From the NCBI GenBank assembly GCA_017353855.1, contig JAFMSA010000344.1:1-5346 (forward strand): a stretch of 5,346 nt of DNA, written 5' to 3'. Below the pieces are notes generated by a model, which had not been told where the DNA came from, did no database searches, and saw nothing but the letters and a program-made list of their open reading frames with translations. The DNA comes from Alphaproteobacteria bacterium. Lineage in GTDB: Bacteria; Pseudomonadota; Alphaproteobacteria; ATCC43930; CGMCC-115725. This document shows, one piece after another, positions 1 through 5,346 of this stretch. The position numbers and the translations under genes were made by a program. The first letter of the stretch is position 1. The number at the start of each line of letters is the position of its first letter.

Positions 1-255
1 AACAACCGCCAAACGGCCCTAAATCCGGGCAGCCCCGAATGCCGATCCTCGTCGCCGCGCTTGTCGTCGGCTTAATCGACCACCTCATCGGCCCGCGCTC
101 CCGCCAGCCCCACAACCAAAATCGGATCCGCCCTTCGTTTACCAAATTTCACCGTGAATTAGTTGGACTCTCCGAGCGCGAAGTCTCACATATCGACAGC
201 CGTGTGGACGGTCCCAAAATAGGCCTGCCAAAACGGTCCTCATTGGAGACTATGG
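1..255. other. Region upstream of the His-rich protein gene, no convincing gene
   Basis: A + frame is open from about position 3 through the downstream gene, and its ATG at 39 begins with a hydrophobic run (MPILVAALVVGLIDHLIG). It then overlaps the better-supported exported protein in another frame and shows no family signature, so I do not call it. The stretch at 140-200 is richer in A and T than its surroundings and presumably holds the promoter of the gene at 256. The best -35-like hexamer, TTGGAC at 163-168, has no good -10 partner, so no promoter is assigned. Confidence 0.4.
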
Positions 256-723
256 ATGAAAACCAAGCTTCTCTTGACTGGCGTTGCGGCAACTGCCGCG
301 CTCGCCCTCTCCGCGCCAGTCTGGGCGCAACCGGCCAATCCGTCGGGCGGAAACGCGGTCGGCTTGCCAGGTCCCAATCCTGGTGGGCCGGGTCTGACGC
401 CATACTCGGGCGCACCAACGGGCGAGCCGACCTCAGTGGTACCACCAAAGCACCATCATGCGCACGCCCACCACCATGTGGCGGGCGCCCACCATGTGAA
501 AAGCACTCACGAACTTCTCCATGCCCATGGCCCCAAGTCGGGGACGGACACCACCTCACAGCTGAACCAAGCAGAGCTGGACCGCCTGCGGCAGGGTGCT
601 CCCCCGATGCCGCCTGCATCCGCCGCTCCGCCGCTGGAAGGGGGGAATGCCATGGGACTGCCGGGCCCGAACATGGGCGGACCAGGCTTGACGCCCTATA
701 GCGCCGGTGCCCCGCAACGTTGA
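256..723 (+). CDS. Exported Gly/Pro- and His-rich protein of unknown function, 155 aa
   Basis: I do not recognise the family. The start ATG at 256 is preceded by GGAG at 245-248 with a 7-base spacer. Residues 1-24 form a clear Sec signal peptide: MKTK, a hydrophobic Ala/Leu core, and an A-P-V-W-A site before Q25. The mature protein is low in complexity. Residues 31-51 and 129-149 are near-identical blocks (GGNAxGLPGPNxGGPGLTPYS), so the protein carries an internal duplication. Between them, residues 65-94 hold 12 histidines (66-68, 70, 72-74, 79, 80, 85, 89, 91), followed by a more polar linker near 97-115. The His cluster could bind Ni, Zn, Cu or Co in the periplasm or cell envelope; that is inference from composition. 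There are no cysteines, membrane spans after the signal, or catalytic motifs. It appears monocistronic, with no gene close downstream. That it is a real gene is well supported; its function is unknown. Confidence 0.82.
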   Translation: MKTKLLLTGVAATAALALSAPVWAQPANPSGGNAVGLPGPNPGGPGLTPYSGAPTGEPTSVVPPKHHHAHAHHHVAGAHHVKSTHELLHAHGPKSGTDTTSQLNQAELDRLRQGAPPMPPASAAPPLEGGNAMGLPGPNMGGPGLTPYSAGAPQR

Positions 724-1208
724 CCAGTTTGCGGGCTACGTCAAACGCCTGACATTGCTGTGAGGGGCCGGTAGATCCCTTGCGGTGGGTTACCGCTAGA
801 GCCTAGCAGCGAACTGGTTCATTTCCCCATATCGCCGCGCTGATCGCCGCATTGATGGCCTGGGTGTTGATCAGTTTGGTTCGCAGGATCCTGCGGGAGC
901 CGAAGTTACTCCTCGGGTCACTTGTGCTGGCCTGTATTGCAGGTCAGGATGACTCCTCCGGATGATAGTCCCGATGATCTCTGGCTGTGCAAAGGGACTG
1001 ATCGTGGCCTCCTCGCTATGCGTGATTTGGTCAGGTGTGGTCCAGTCTTCCTTGCTAACAAATCGCAGCAACCGGCGTCCTCGTCGTGCGGAACGCCATC
1101 GGCTAAGCCAACTCTTGAAGATTGGGACAGATGCTTCAGAACTCCCGGAGCTGATCCCGTTATCACACTGGGAGGACGTCCATGTGCGCGCAACTGAAGG
1201 AGCGCGCC
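724..1208. other. Intergenic stretch without a convincing gene
   Basis: Several overlapping ORFs of 66-97 residues occur on both strands between about 870 and 1255. They overlap one another, none shows a family motif, and codon third-position bias is weak. A short stem (GCGGT at 782-786 with ACCGC at 792-796) follows the His-rich gene by about 60 bases but has no T-run, so it is not called a terminator. A second small stem pairs GGCCTG (929-934) with CAGGTC (940-945). The only strong element is the perfect palindrome at 882-895, listed separately. Confidence 0.5.
882..895. repeat. Perfect 14-bp palindrome
   Basis: The sequence CGCAGGATCCTGCG is identical on both strands and does not extend further. 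It lies about 160 bases after the His-rich protein gene, in a stretch with no called gene. It could be a site for a dimeric protein or arise by chance; nothing nearby decides which. With no spacer between the arms, it would form a poor hairpin loop in RNA. Confidence 0.5.
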
Positions 1209-1532
1209 TCAGTCGCCGCGGGCGAAGTACTCGTCTACCTGCTGCAGCGAGATGAAGTCGTCGGGCTCGGGCAACGCGCCGCCGGACGCGCCGCCGGACT
1301 TACTGCTGTCTGTCGCCGCAGCCAGGGCATCCACCTCTTGCTGCAACCGGTGGAACTCATGCAACAGCTCGAGGAAGCGGCGGCGGAAGGGTCGGGGCGT
1401 TCCGGCCGTCAGGCGGCCACGGACGGGACGCGCCCTTCCCCCCGGCTCCGAGACGATGGCCGAATTGTCCCGGCCCCGGTAGGGACCTTGACTCGCTCGC
1501 GGCGGTGCCGCTCGCTCTGACCTTGCGCAAGG
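1209..1532 (-). pseudogene. C-terminal remnant of an unrecognised minus-strand gene
   Basis: Read on the minus strand from 1532 to the TGA at 1211-1209, this frame gives 107 residues. Third codon positions are strongly G/C, as expected for coding DNA in a GC-rich genome, especially below about 1440. The product has a basic stretch (residues 32-52, including RGRLTAGTPRPFRRR). A helix-forming, coiled-coil-like segment follows (residues 52-73, FLELLHEFHRLQQEVDALAA). Next come a Ser/Gly linker and an acidic C-terminus ending DDFISLQQVDEYFARGD. An in-frame TGA at 1535-1533 closes it upstream. No ATG or GTG lies in the N-terminal half; the first plausible start is TTG at 1364, which would leave only about 50 residues. 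I therefore read it as a truncated or frameshifted gene. The opposite-strand ORF (1182-1520) looks like its antisense shadow. The family is not recognised. Confidence 0.42.
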
Positions 1533-1667
1533 TCAAGCTCGGCGGCACCGCTCCAATGGGCCACTGAGCAATGATCGGCAATGCAGGGTGCGCCGTCAGG
1601 CCGCGTTTGTCGGCTCGCACGGCAGCCATTTCGCGATGAATCCGCAGCGCGTGGCCGAGTGTAACGT

Positions 1668-1772
1668 TGCCGTTTGGACTGGGAATTGCGGTCGCAGGTG
1701 ACCGTTACTGCCGTTTGAAATGAGAAATTCGAGCGGAAGTTTCGCAATTTTGCGGCAATAATGAGAATTTCC
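1668..1772 (+). repeat. Degenerate 41-bp-spaced direct repeats, about three units
   Basis: Three related 23-base segments start at 1668, 1709 and 1750, exactly 41 bases apart. The first two both begin TGCCGTTTG and agree at 18 of 23 positions by eye. The second and third share an 18-base core at 1719-1736 and 1760-1777 (AATGAGAAATTCGAGCGG and AATGAGAATTTCCAGCGA, 15 of 18 identical). The stretch is clearly richer in A and T than the surrounding sequence. A 5-bp-armed inverted repeat, CGCAA..TTGCG, lies between the units at 1743-1754. Regularly spaced short repeats of this kind occur at the ends of transposons with multiple transposase-binding sites, such as the IS21 family, and as operators or iterons. 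Assignment to any one of these is inference. Confidence 0.55.
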
Positions 1773-1856
1773 AGCGAACCAGCCGAGCTTCCATGCGGGT
1801 TCCCAGTGTTCTCTCGGCCTTCCAGCTCTCACCAACCTTGCTGCAATGTGTCCGGC

Positions 1857-1879
1857 CGAAATTCTCAAATTTACGGCAG
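1857..1879 (-). repeat. Inverted copy of the 41-bp-array core
   Basis: On the minus strand this segment reads TGCCGT, then an A/T-rich stretch, then TGAGAATTTCG. It shares both ends with the direct repeats at 1709-1731 and 1750-1772, but in the opposite orientation. Relative to the third direct copy, GAAATTCTCA is matched 10 of 10. The two sets point outward from a unique spacer of roughly 80 bases, as two divergent element ends would. The TGTGTCC at 1847-1853 could be a TG-type terminus; that is a guess. Confidence 0.45.
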
Positions 1880-1965
1880 CGAGCCAGGCGAAAGGCAATT
1901 GCAACCTAATGATTTTACTGCATAGGCTTTCTCCCTCCAAACGACAACACGACACCGGGTCCAGC

Positions 1966-2488
1966 TCAGTAAATGGCACCGGCTTCAGGAATTAGCAGGT
2001 CGAGAACATTGACGTCGTGCAACTTTCCGTCCGAGATGTGAATAAAGCTCAGGATCGCACCGCGCAGATCGAGCAGCGTATGCATCTTCACGGCGGCCTT
2101 GGATCGATCGTCGTCGAATCGAGTGCGTAGACTGTTTCGGAAAGTTCCATCCCGAAGCTCTCTACCGCGTAGAGCTTTCTGGCCTGACGGATCAGCACCT
2201 GGGCGATGTCGGCATAGATGCGCCAATCGCGGGCTTCGTTCGCGTCGGACAGCTTCGAGCGCCGAATCGGTTCACGAAATCCCATATGATAAAGTTTCGC
2301 GGCCTGTGCCGACAAGCAGGCTTCGATGTCTCTGAGGCTCTCCCGATAGGTCAGTTGGGCAAACGCCATGACCCGAAAATGTTCAGCCCAACGCAATGAC
2401 TTATCATAACGGTCGCCAATCCGCGCAAATGTCGTCCATGGCAGAAAATCCATTACCGTTAGCTGAGCGAAAAGGGTTTTGCTTGCAT
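1966..2488 (-). pseudogene. IS4-family transposase relic, N-terminal half only, frameshifted
   Basis: Two minus-strand frames together encode the first half of an IS4-family DDE transposase of the type with a DUF4372-like N-terminus. Hallmarks are KTLFAQL, MDFLPWTTFARI, RVMAFAQLTYRESLRDIEA, AKLYHMGFREP and DSTTID, the last holding the first catalytic Asp of the DDE triad. A second frame, from 2100 downward, continues with KAAVKMHTLLDLRG, IHISDGKLHDVNVLDLL and PEAGAIY, then stops at TGA 1968-1966. The step at 2100-2102 looks like an out-of-frame loss of about a dozen codons. The ribosome site AGGAGA (2499-2494) and ATG (2488-2486) fit the family start, but the frame is shifted right after it. 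The ATG now reads nine codons before a stop, and the open frame runs upstream to 2540 instead. The second Asp, the Glu and the whole C-terminal half are absent, so the element cannot transpose by itself. No matching terminal inverted repeats were found. Confidence 0.9.
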
Positions 2489-2540
2489 CGGCGTCTCCTG
2501 GAATTTCTCCCCGAAAGGCGAACCGGAAACCCTTTCTCAT

Positions 2541-2979
2541 TCAAATCGACACCAGCCCGGATCACTGCTCAAACCGGCGCTAGCCGCAGCTTTTAGCGGT
2601 CACGCTCTCGGTTTCCCCGGACACTAATGATCTGGCCAGCCTGCGGCGAGTGACCCAACACTCGAAAGCACGGGACGACCGGCTCGGGGACGCAATAGGG
2701 GGATCGCGACATCCTATGAAGAGAGGACCGAAGCGGGGTTCCCGTGTTATCCGGTTGCCCAAGTAGCCCGACATCACCGCGTTCATTTTGGCCCCCTTTG
2801 CTGCCCTCGGTGCTGCGAGAAAGATCGCGCGCGACGAGTGCAAAATCGCACCAGGCGTTACCTCCCTCATCAGCGCCCCTCCCTCAGTGCCCGCGTCAGT
2901 GCGTGGCAGAAGGAAGGAGGCACGGCAAAAGCAGCGAGCGCCTGCGACAATGTGAGCGGCTTTCCCCAGAACCCAGATC
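2541..2979. other. Stretch with no recognised gene
   Basis: This lies between the 5' side of the transposase relic and the antitoxin-like remnant. A + frame at 2770-2952 (PDITAFILAPFAALGAARKI...) and a long minus-strand frame both read through it, but neither has a credible start, ribosome site or family motif. The first 50-60 bases probably belong to the upstream end of the IS4 element. I found no tRNA, promoter or terminator that I can defend. Confidence 0.4.
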
Positions 2980-3129
2980 CATACGCGCATTCGCGTCGGC
3001 CCCGACCGCCGCACCACCGGTGTGGCACCCCCGGAGGTCCCGGCTGGCGAGCATGAGGGGACGATCACCCTGGTGGCACCTCCACCGCCCCGCTGCTTGA
3101 TCGGGCGCGCTCCGCTGTCACGCGAGTAG
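2980..3129 (+). pseudogene. Possible remnant of a small antitoxin-type gene (N-terminal part)
   Basis: The frame from 2980 encodes about 49 residues up to TAG at 3127-3129. It begins HTRIRVGPDRRTTGVAPPEV, continues PAGEHEGTITLVAPPPPR, and has G/C-biased third positions. The pattern of a short beta-strand, a P-P-E-V-P-A-G-E-H-E turn and a second strand resembles, from memory, small antitoxin-like proteins encoded before PIN-domain toxins. No ATG, GTG or TTG exists in frame after the previous stop (TGA 2953-2955); the codon before H is ATC where a start would be expected. There is no ribosome site and no recognisable toxin gene follows. If the assignment is right, this is a dead, start-less fragment. 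The same frame stays open past the TAG to 3246. Confidence 0.33.
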
Positions 3130-3180
3130 TGGCCGACGGGTGGCCACGCGGCCTTCCTGGTCGGAATGCCTGTCCCGACC

Positions 3181-3493
3181 GCCCTTGCTCGCCATGAGTT
3201 CCGCAATCCGCACGTATATGGCACGATGATGTCGTCGCTGGCGTGATCAGGACCGTCGCAAAGATCATCGCTCGCGCCCAGGCGCGCGGCGAGGTGGCGC
3301 CCGGCGATCCGCGCCTTCACGCCTTTTCGCTGATGGGCCCGATGGTGATGGCCATGCTCTTTCGCGAGGTCTTCGGCGGGGTGGGTGGCAATCCCCCGAT
3401 TTGTCGGCGCTCGCCGACCAGCACGCCCGCACGGCGCTGCGTGGCCTGCTGATCCCGATGTCCGGGGAAGCCGATGGATGGAGGACGAAATGA
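3181..3493 (+). pseudogene. TetR/AcrR-family regulator, C-terminal domain only, two frameshifts
   Basis: Three successive + frames spell out the ligand-binding/dimerisation domain of a TetR-family repressor. The first, around 3187-3207, gives ALARHEFRN. The second, from 3201, gives PQSARIWHDDVVAGVIRTVA, then IIARAQARGEVAPGDPRL and HAFSLMGPMVMAMLFREVFG. The third, from 3398, gives DLSALADQHARTALRGLL and ends ...GWRTK at TGA 3491-3493. The second break falls in a run of five C at 3393-3397; a sixth C would restore the frame and read N-P-P-D-L. The first break near 3201-3210 looks like a small deletion, with a TGA (3195-3197) upstream in the second frame. No helix-turn-helix half is found upstream, so the gene lacks its DNA-binding domain and start. 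A GTG at 3243 could start a 69-residue fragment, but without a ribosome site. The tail overlaps the monooxygenase start, implying a former operon in which this protein sensed the enzyme's substrate or a related compound. Confidence 0.8.
3480..3484 (+). promoter_or_regulatory. Ribosome-binding site of the monooxygenase
   Basis: GGAGG lies five bases before the ATG at 3490 and decides the start over two in-frame alternatives, at 3385 and 3478. The ATG at 3478 overlaps this motif itself. The site lies within the last codons of the TetR reading frame, which fits translational coupling. Confidence 0.85.
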
Positions 3494-5025
3494 AGCAGAG
3501 TGATGTCCTGATCATAGGAGCCGGGCCCACCGGGCTGGTCCTGGCACTCTGGCTGACCAAGCTCGGGGTTAAGTCCCGCATCATCGACAAAACCGCCGAG
3601 CCCGGCACGACCTCGCGGGCTTTGGCGGTTCAGGCGCGGACGCTCGAACTCTATCGCCAGCTCGACCTGACCGACGCCGTGCTTAAGCGGGGCCACAAGG
3701 TCCCGGCAGTCAATTTGTGGGTCAAGGGCGAACCGGCCACGCACCTGCCATTCGAGCGCGTAGGCTCGGACCTGACGCCCTATTCGTTCCTGCATATCTT
3801 CCCGCAGGACGAGCATGAGCGGCTTCTGATCGGGCGGCTGGAGGCGCTCGGCGTTTCGATTGAACGTCGGACCGAATTGCTCAGCTTCACGGAAGAGGGC
3901 GGGCGGACAGTTGCCCGCCTTCGGAGCCCGGACGGTACGGAGGAAACTTGCGCGGCAAGCTACATCGCTGGCTGCGACGGCGCCCGTTCGACCGTGCGCG
4001 AAACGATCCGCGCGGGCTTTCCCGGCGGCACCTACCGGCAACTCTTCTACGTCGCCGACGTCGAAGCGGCCGGCCCTCCGATCAACGGGGAATTGCACGT
4101 CGATCTCGACCAGGCCGATTTTCTGGCGGTCTTTCCTTTGGCCGGTGCTGGGCGAGCCCGCCTGATCGGAACCGTGCGTGACGACCACGCGGATCGCGCC
4201 GATACCCTCAAATTCGAAGACGTCAGCGACCGGGCGATCAAGCACCTGAAGGTCGATATCCGAAACGTGAACTGGTTCTCGACCTATCATGTCCACCACC
4301 GGGTGACTGAGCATTTCCGCAAGGGCCGCGCCTTCCTGCTCGGTGATGCGGCCCATATCCACAGCCCCGCCGGCGGCCAGGGGATGAATACCGGGATCGG
4401 CGATGCCATCAATCTGGCCTGGAAGCTGGCGGCGGTTCTGGCAGGCCAAGCGCCCGACACGCTGCTCAACAGCTACGATTCGGAACGGATCGGCTTTGCC
4501 CGGCGGCTGGTCGCGACCACCGATCGCGTGTTCAGCTTCGTCACGGCCGAGGGCCGGATCGCCGACATCATTCGTACGCGCGTCGCGCCCGTACTGATCC
4601 CCACAGCGATGGCCTTCGAGGCGGCGCGCGAGTATCTCTTCCGCACCGTTTCGCAAATCACTCTGAATTACCGCGACGGCGCCTTAAGCGTCGGCGCTGC
4701 CGGTCACGTCCATGGCGGCGACCGCCTGCCGTGGGTGCCGCTCGACGGGAAGGACAATTTCGAGCCGCTCGCGGCGATGAACTGGCAGGTCCATGTCTAT
4801 GGTTCCGCCAGCGCCCAGCTCACCGATTGGTGCGCCTGCCATGACGTGCCGCTGCATGTCCTCGACTGGCGACCGGAGCACGAAGCGGCCGGCCTGGCGC
4901 GTAACGCCACCTATTTGCTCCGGCCGGATAGCTATGTGGCGCTAGCCGACCCATCCGGTGCGCCAGACGTCCTGGAGCGCTACTTCAGTGATCACGAAAT
5001 TCGCACTCCCTTGATGTCGAGCTAA
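3490..5025 (+). CDS. FAD-dependent aromatic-ring-type monooxygenase (class A, FAD_binding_3)
   Basis: This 511-residue protein is a group A flavin monooxygenase related to the PheA/TfdB/MhpA-type hydroxylases. Such enzymes use NAD(P)H and O2 to insert one oxygen atom into an aromatic or polyketide-like ring in the cytoplasm. The N-terminal Rossmann motif GAGPTG is at residues 10-15, with the ribose-binding acidic residue D33 at the end of the next strand. The SRALAVQARTLEL helix follows at 42-54. The DG motif (GCDGARS) is at 161-167. The GD motif and FAD-pyrophosphate loop (GDAAHIHSPAGGQGMNTGIG) run from 285 to 304, followed by DAINLAWKLA. A GDRLPWVPL segment (410-418) leads into a thioredoxin-like C-terminal domain that includes LLRPDSYVALADPSG around 476-490. 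Length and all motifs are normal for the family, so it looks intact. The start at 3490 has GGAGG five bases upstream. Its ATG overlaps the TGA of the broken TetR frame. The substrate cannot be told from sequence; phenolic degradation, polyketide tailoring or drug inactivation are all possible. Confidence 0.96.
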   Translation: MKQSDVLIIGAGPTGLVLALWLTKLGVKSRIIDKTAEPGTTSRALAVQARTLELYRQLDLTDAVLKRGHKVPAVNLWVKGEPATHLPFERVGSDLTPYSFLHIFPQDEHERLLIGRLEALGVSIERRTELLSFTEEGGRTVARLRSPDGTEETCAASYIAGCDGARSTVRETIRAGFPGGTYRQLFYVADVEAAGPPINGELHVDLDQADFLAVFPLAGAGRARLIGTVRDDHADRADTLKFEDVSDRAIKHLKVDIRNVNWFSTYHVHHRVTEHFRKGRAFLLGDAAHIHSPAGGQGMNTGIGDAINLAWKLAAVLAGQAPDTLLNSYDSERIGFARRLVATTDRVFSFVTAEGRIADIIRTRVAPVLIPTAMAFEAAREYLFRTVSQITLNYRDGALSVGAAGHVHGGDRLPWVPLDGKDNFEPLAAMNWQVHVYGSASAQLTDWCACHDVPLHVLDWRPEHEAAGLARNATYLLRPDSYVALADPSGAPDVLERYFSDHEIRTPLMSS

Positions 5026-5029
5026 GCAC

Positions 5030-5254
5030 TCAGGATGGCCGTATTGTCCAATAGTCGAGCCTCGTTTGCAGGCGAATGTTAGAAGCCCAATGTCGGGTGA
5101 CGCCATAAACTGGCGGAATAGCACGATACGCATCTGTGTCCTGCTGGGCACGAGGCATGCCGACGAGCTCGCGACGCTTGCGATCGCGCCGGTGACCGGT
5201 GCTGCCCAAAACGGCGTGCTGCGTTAACACCGCCTGAACGGCGAATGTCGCCAT
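5030..5254 (-). CDS. Doubtful small hypothetical ORF, 74 aa, convergent with the monooxygenase
   Basis: The minus-strand frame from ATG 5254 begins MATFAVQAVLTQHAVLGSTG and ends ...LDYWTIRPS, with its stop only four bases beyond the monooxygenase stop. GAGG at 5267-5264 lies nine bases before this ATG (three before an in-frame GTG at 5260), so translation is conceivable. The product has a mildly hydrophobic start, a basic middle (GHRRDRKRREL) and no recognised domain. Third-position G/C bias is only moderate and a second frame (5079-5321) overlaps it. It could be a small gene, a fragment of a larger gene entering from beyond 5346, or chance. Confidence 0.25.
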   Translation of the reverse strand: MATFAVQAVLTQHAVLGSTGHRRDRKRRELVGMPRAQQDTDAYRAIPPVYGVTRHWASNIRLQTRLDYWTIRPS

Positions 5255-5346
5255 ATTCACTTACCTCGTAAGCATCCGGTAGAGGATCCGACAGACGCCG
5301 AAGGCGGTCTTGATGCACCATGGTCTGCGAACTGCTCGACCCGGCT
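5255..5346. other. Window end, no assigned gene
   Basis: Minus-strand frames entering from the right edge end within this stretch, for example one closing at a TAA just before the GTG at 5260. One of them could be the tail of a gene lying outside the window. With fewer than 30 codons visible, no product can be named. Confidence 0.3.

Noticed and set aside
149..619. 156-residue minus-strand ORF
   Set aside because: Antisense shadow of the His-rich protein gene; composition follows the complement of its repeats.
39..701. 220-residue + ORF overlapping the His-rich protein
   Set aside because: Beyond position 256 it is an off-frame reading of a gene with a clear signal peptide and internal duplication. 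Its own first part shows no family signature.
782..796. Stem GCGGT/ACCGC as a terminator of the His-rich gene
   Set aside because: The stem is only five pairs with a five-base loop and no T-run follows, so it does not meet the pattern of an intrinsic terminator.
1182..1520. 112-residue + ORF
   Set aside because: Its composition looks like the reverse reading of the coding-biased minus-strand frame at 1209-1532.
1668..1879. CRISPR array
   Set aside because: Repeats are degenerate, only three direct units with unconserved spacing content, one unit is inverted, and no cas genes are present.
1596..1979. 127-residue minus-strand ORF
   Set aside because: It spans the AT-rich repeat array, so its sequence is explained by the repeats. 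No domain or ribosome site is visible.
3385..3489. Extended N-terminus for the monooxygenase
   Set aside because: The 35 extra residues precede the usual MKQSDVLIIGAG start, lie in the TetR tail in another frame, and lack a ribosome site. The ATG at 3490 has GGAGG at ideal spacing.
2580..3608. 342-residue minus-strand ORF across the gene-poor middle
   Set aside because: It overlaps the TetR relic and the monooxygenase start antisense, has no family motif and is rich in Arg, Ser and Pro, as expected of a shadow frame.
3265..4656. 463-residue minus-strand ORF
   Set aside because: It is the antisense shadow of the monooxygenase, which has full FAD motifs and a good ribosome site. Long antisense frames are common in GC-rich genes.

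Overview
The window is GC-rich. Its two best-supported genes are separated by about 2.7 kb of decayed, mobile-element-rich DNA. Base composition, a Sec-exported Gly/Pro/His-rich protein, an IS4-type transposase relic and a TetR-monooxygenase pair suggest an accessory region of a GC-rich proteobacterium. Alphaproteobacteria are likely (inference); the species cannot be told from the sequence.

Layout. 1-255: no convincing gene. 256-723 (+): a 155-residue exported protein with a histidine cluster between two near-identical Gly-Pro-rich blocks. 724-1208: no gene, but a perfect 14-bp palindrome. 1209-1532 (-): a coding-like stretch without a start codon, probably the C-terminal remnant of an unrecognised gene. 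1668-1879: a degenerate repeat family with 41-bp spacing plus one inverted copy, possibly transposon-end sequence. 1966-2488 (-): an IS4-family transposase relic with a shifted start, an internal deletion and no C-terminal half. 2541-2979: nothing recognised. 2980-3129 (+): a short start-less frame resembling the N-terminus of small antitoxin-type proteins. 3181-3493 (+): the C-terminal domain of a TetR-family regulator, broken by two frameshifts. 3490-5025 (+): an intact 511-residue FAD-dependent aromatic-ring-type monooxygenase. 5030-5254 (-): a doubtful small convergent ORF.

How the genes work together. The regulator's last codons overlap the monooxygenase start as ATGA, and the monooxygenase ribosome-binding site lies inside the regulator's tail. 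The two were therefore once a translationally coupled regulator-enzyme operon. The regulator has lost its DNA-binding half and its frame, while the enzyme keeps every motif I can check. The enzyme may now be expressed constitutively, by read-through, or not at all. I see no complete novel system here; the oddest items are the regulator relic, the His-rich exported protein and the 41-bp repeats.
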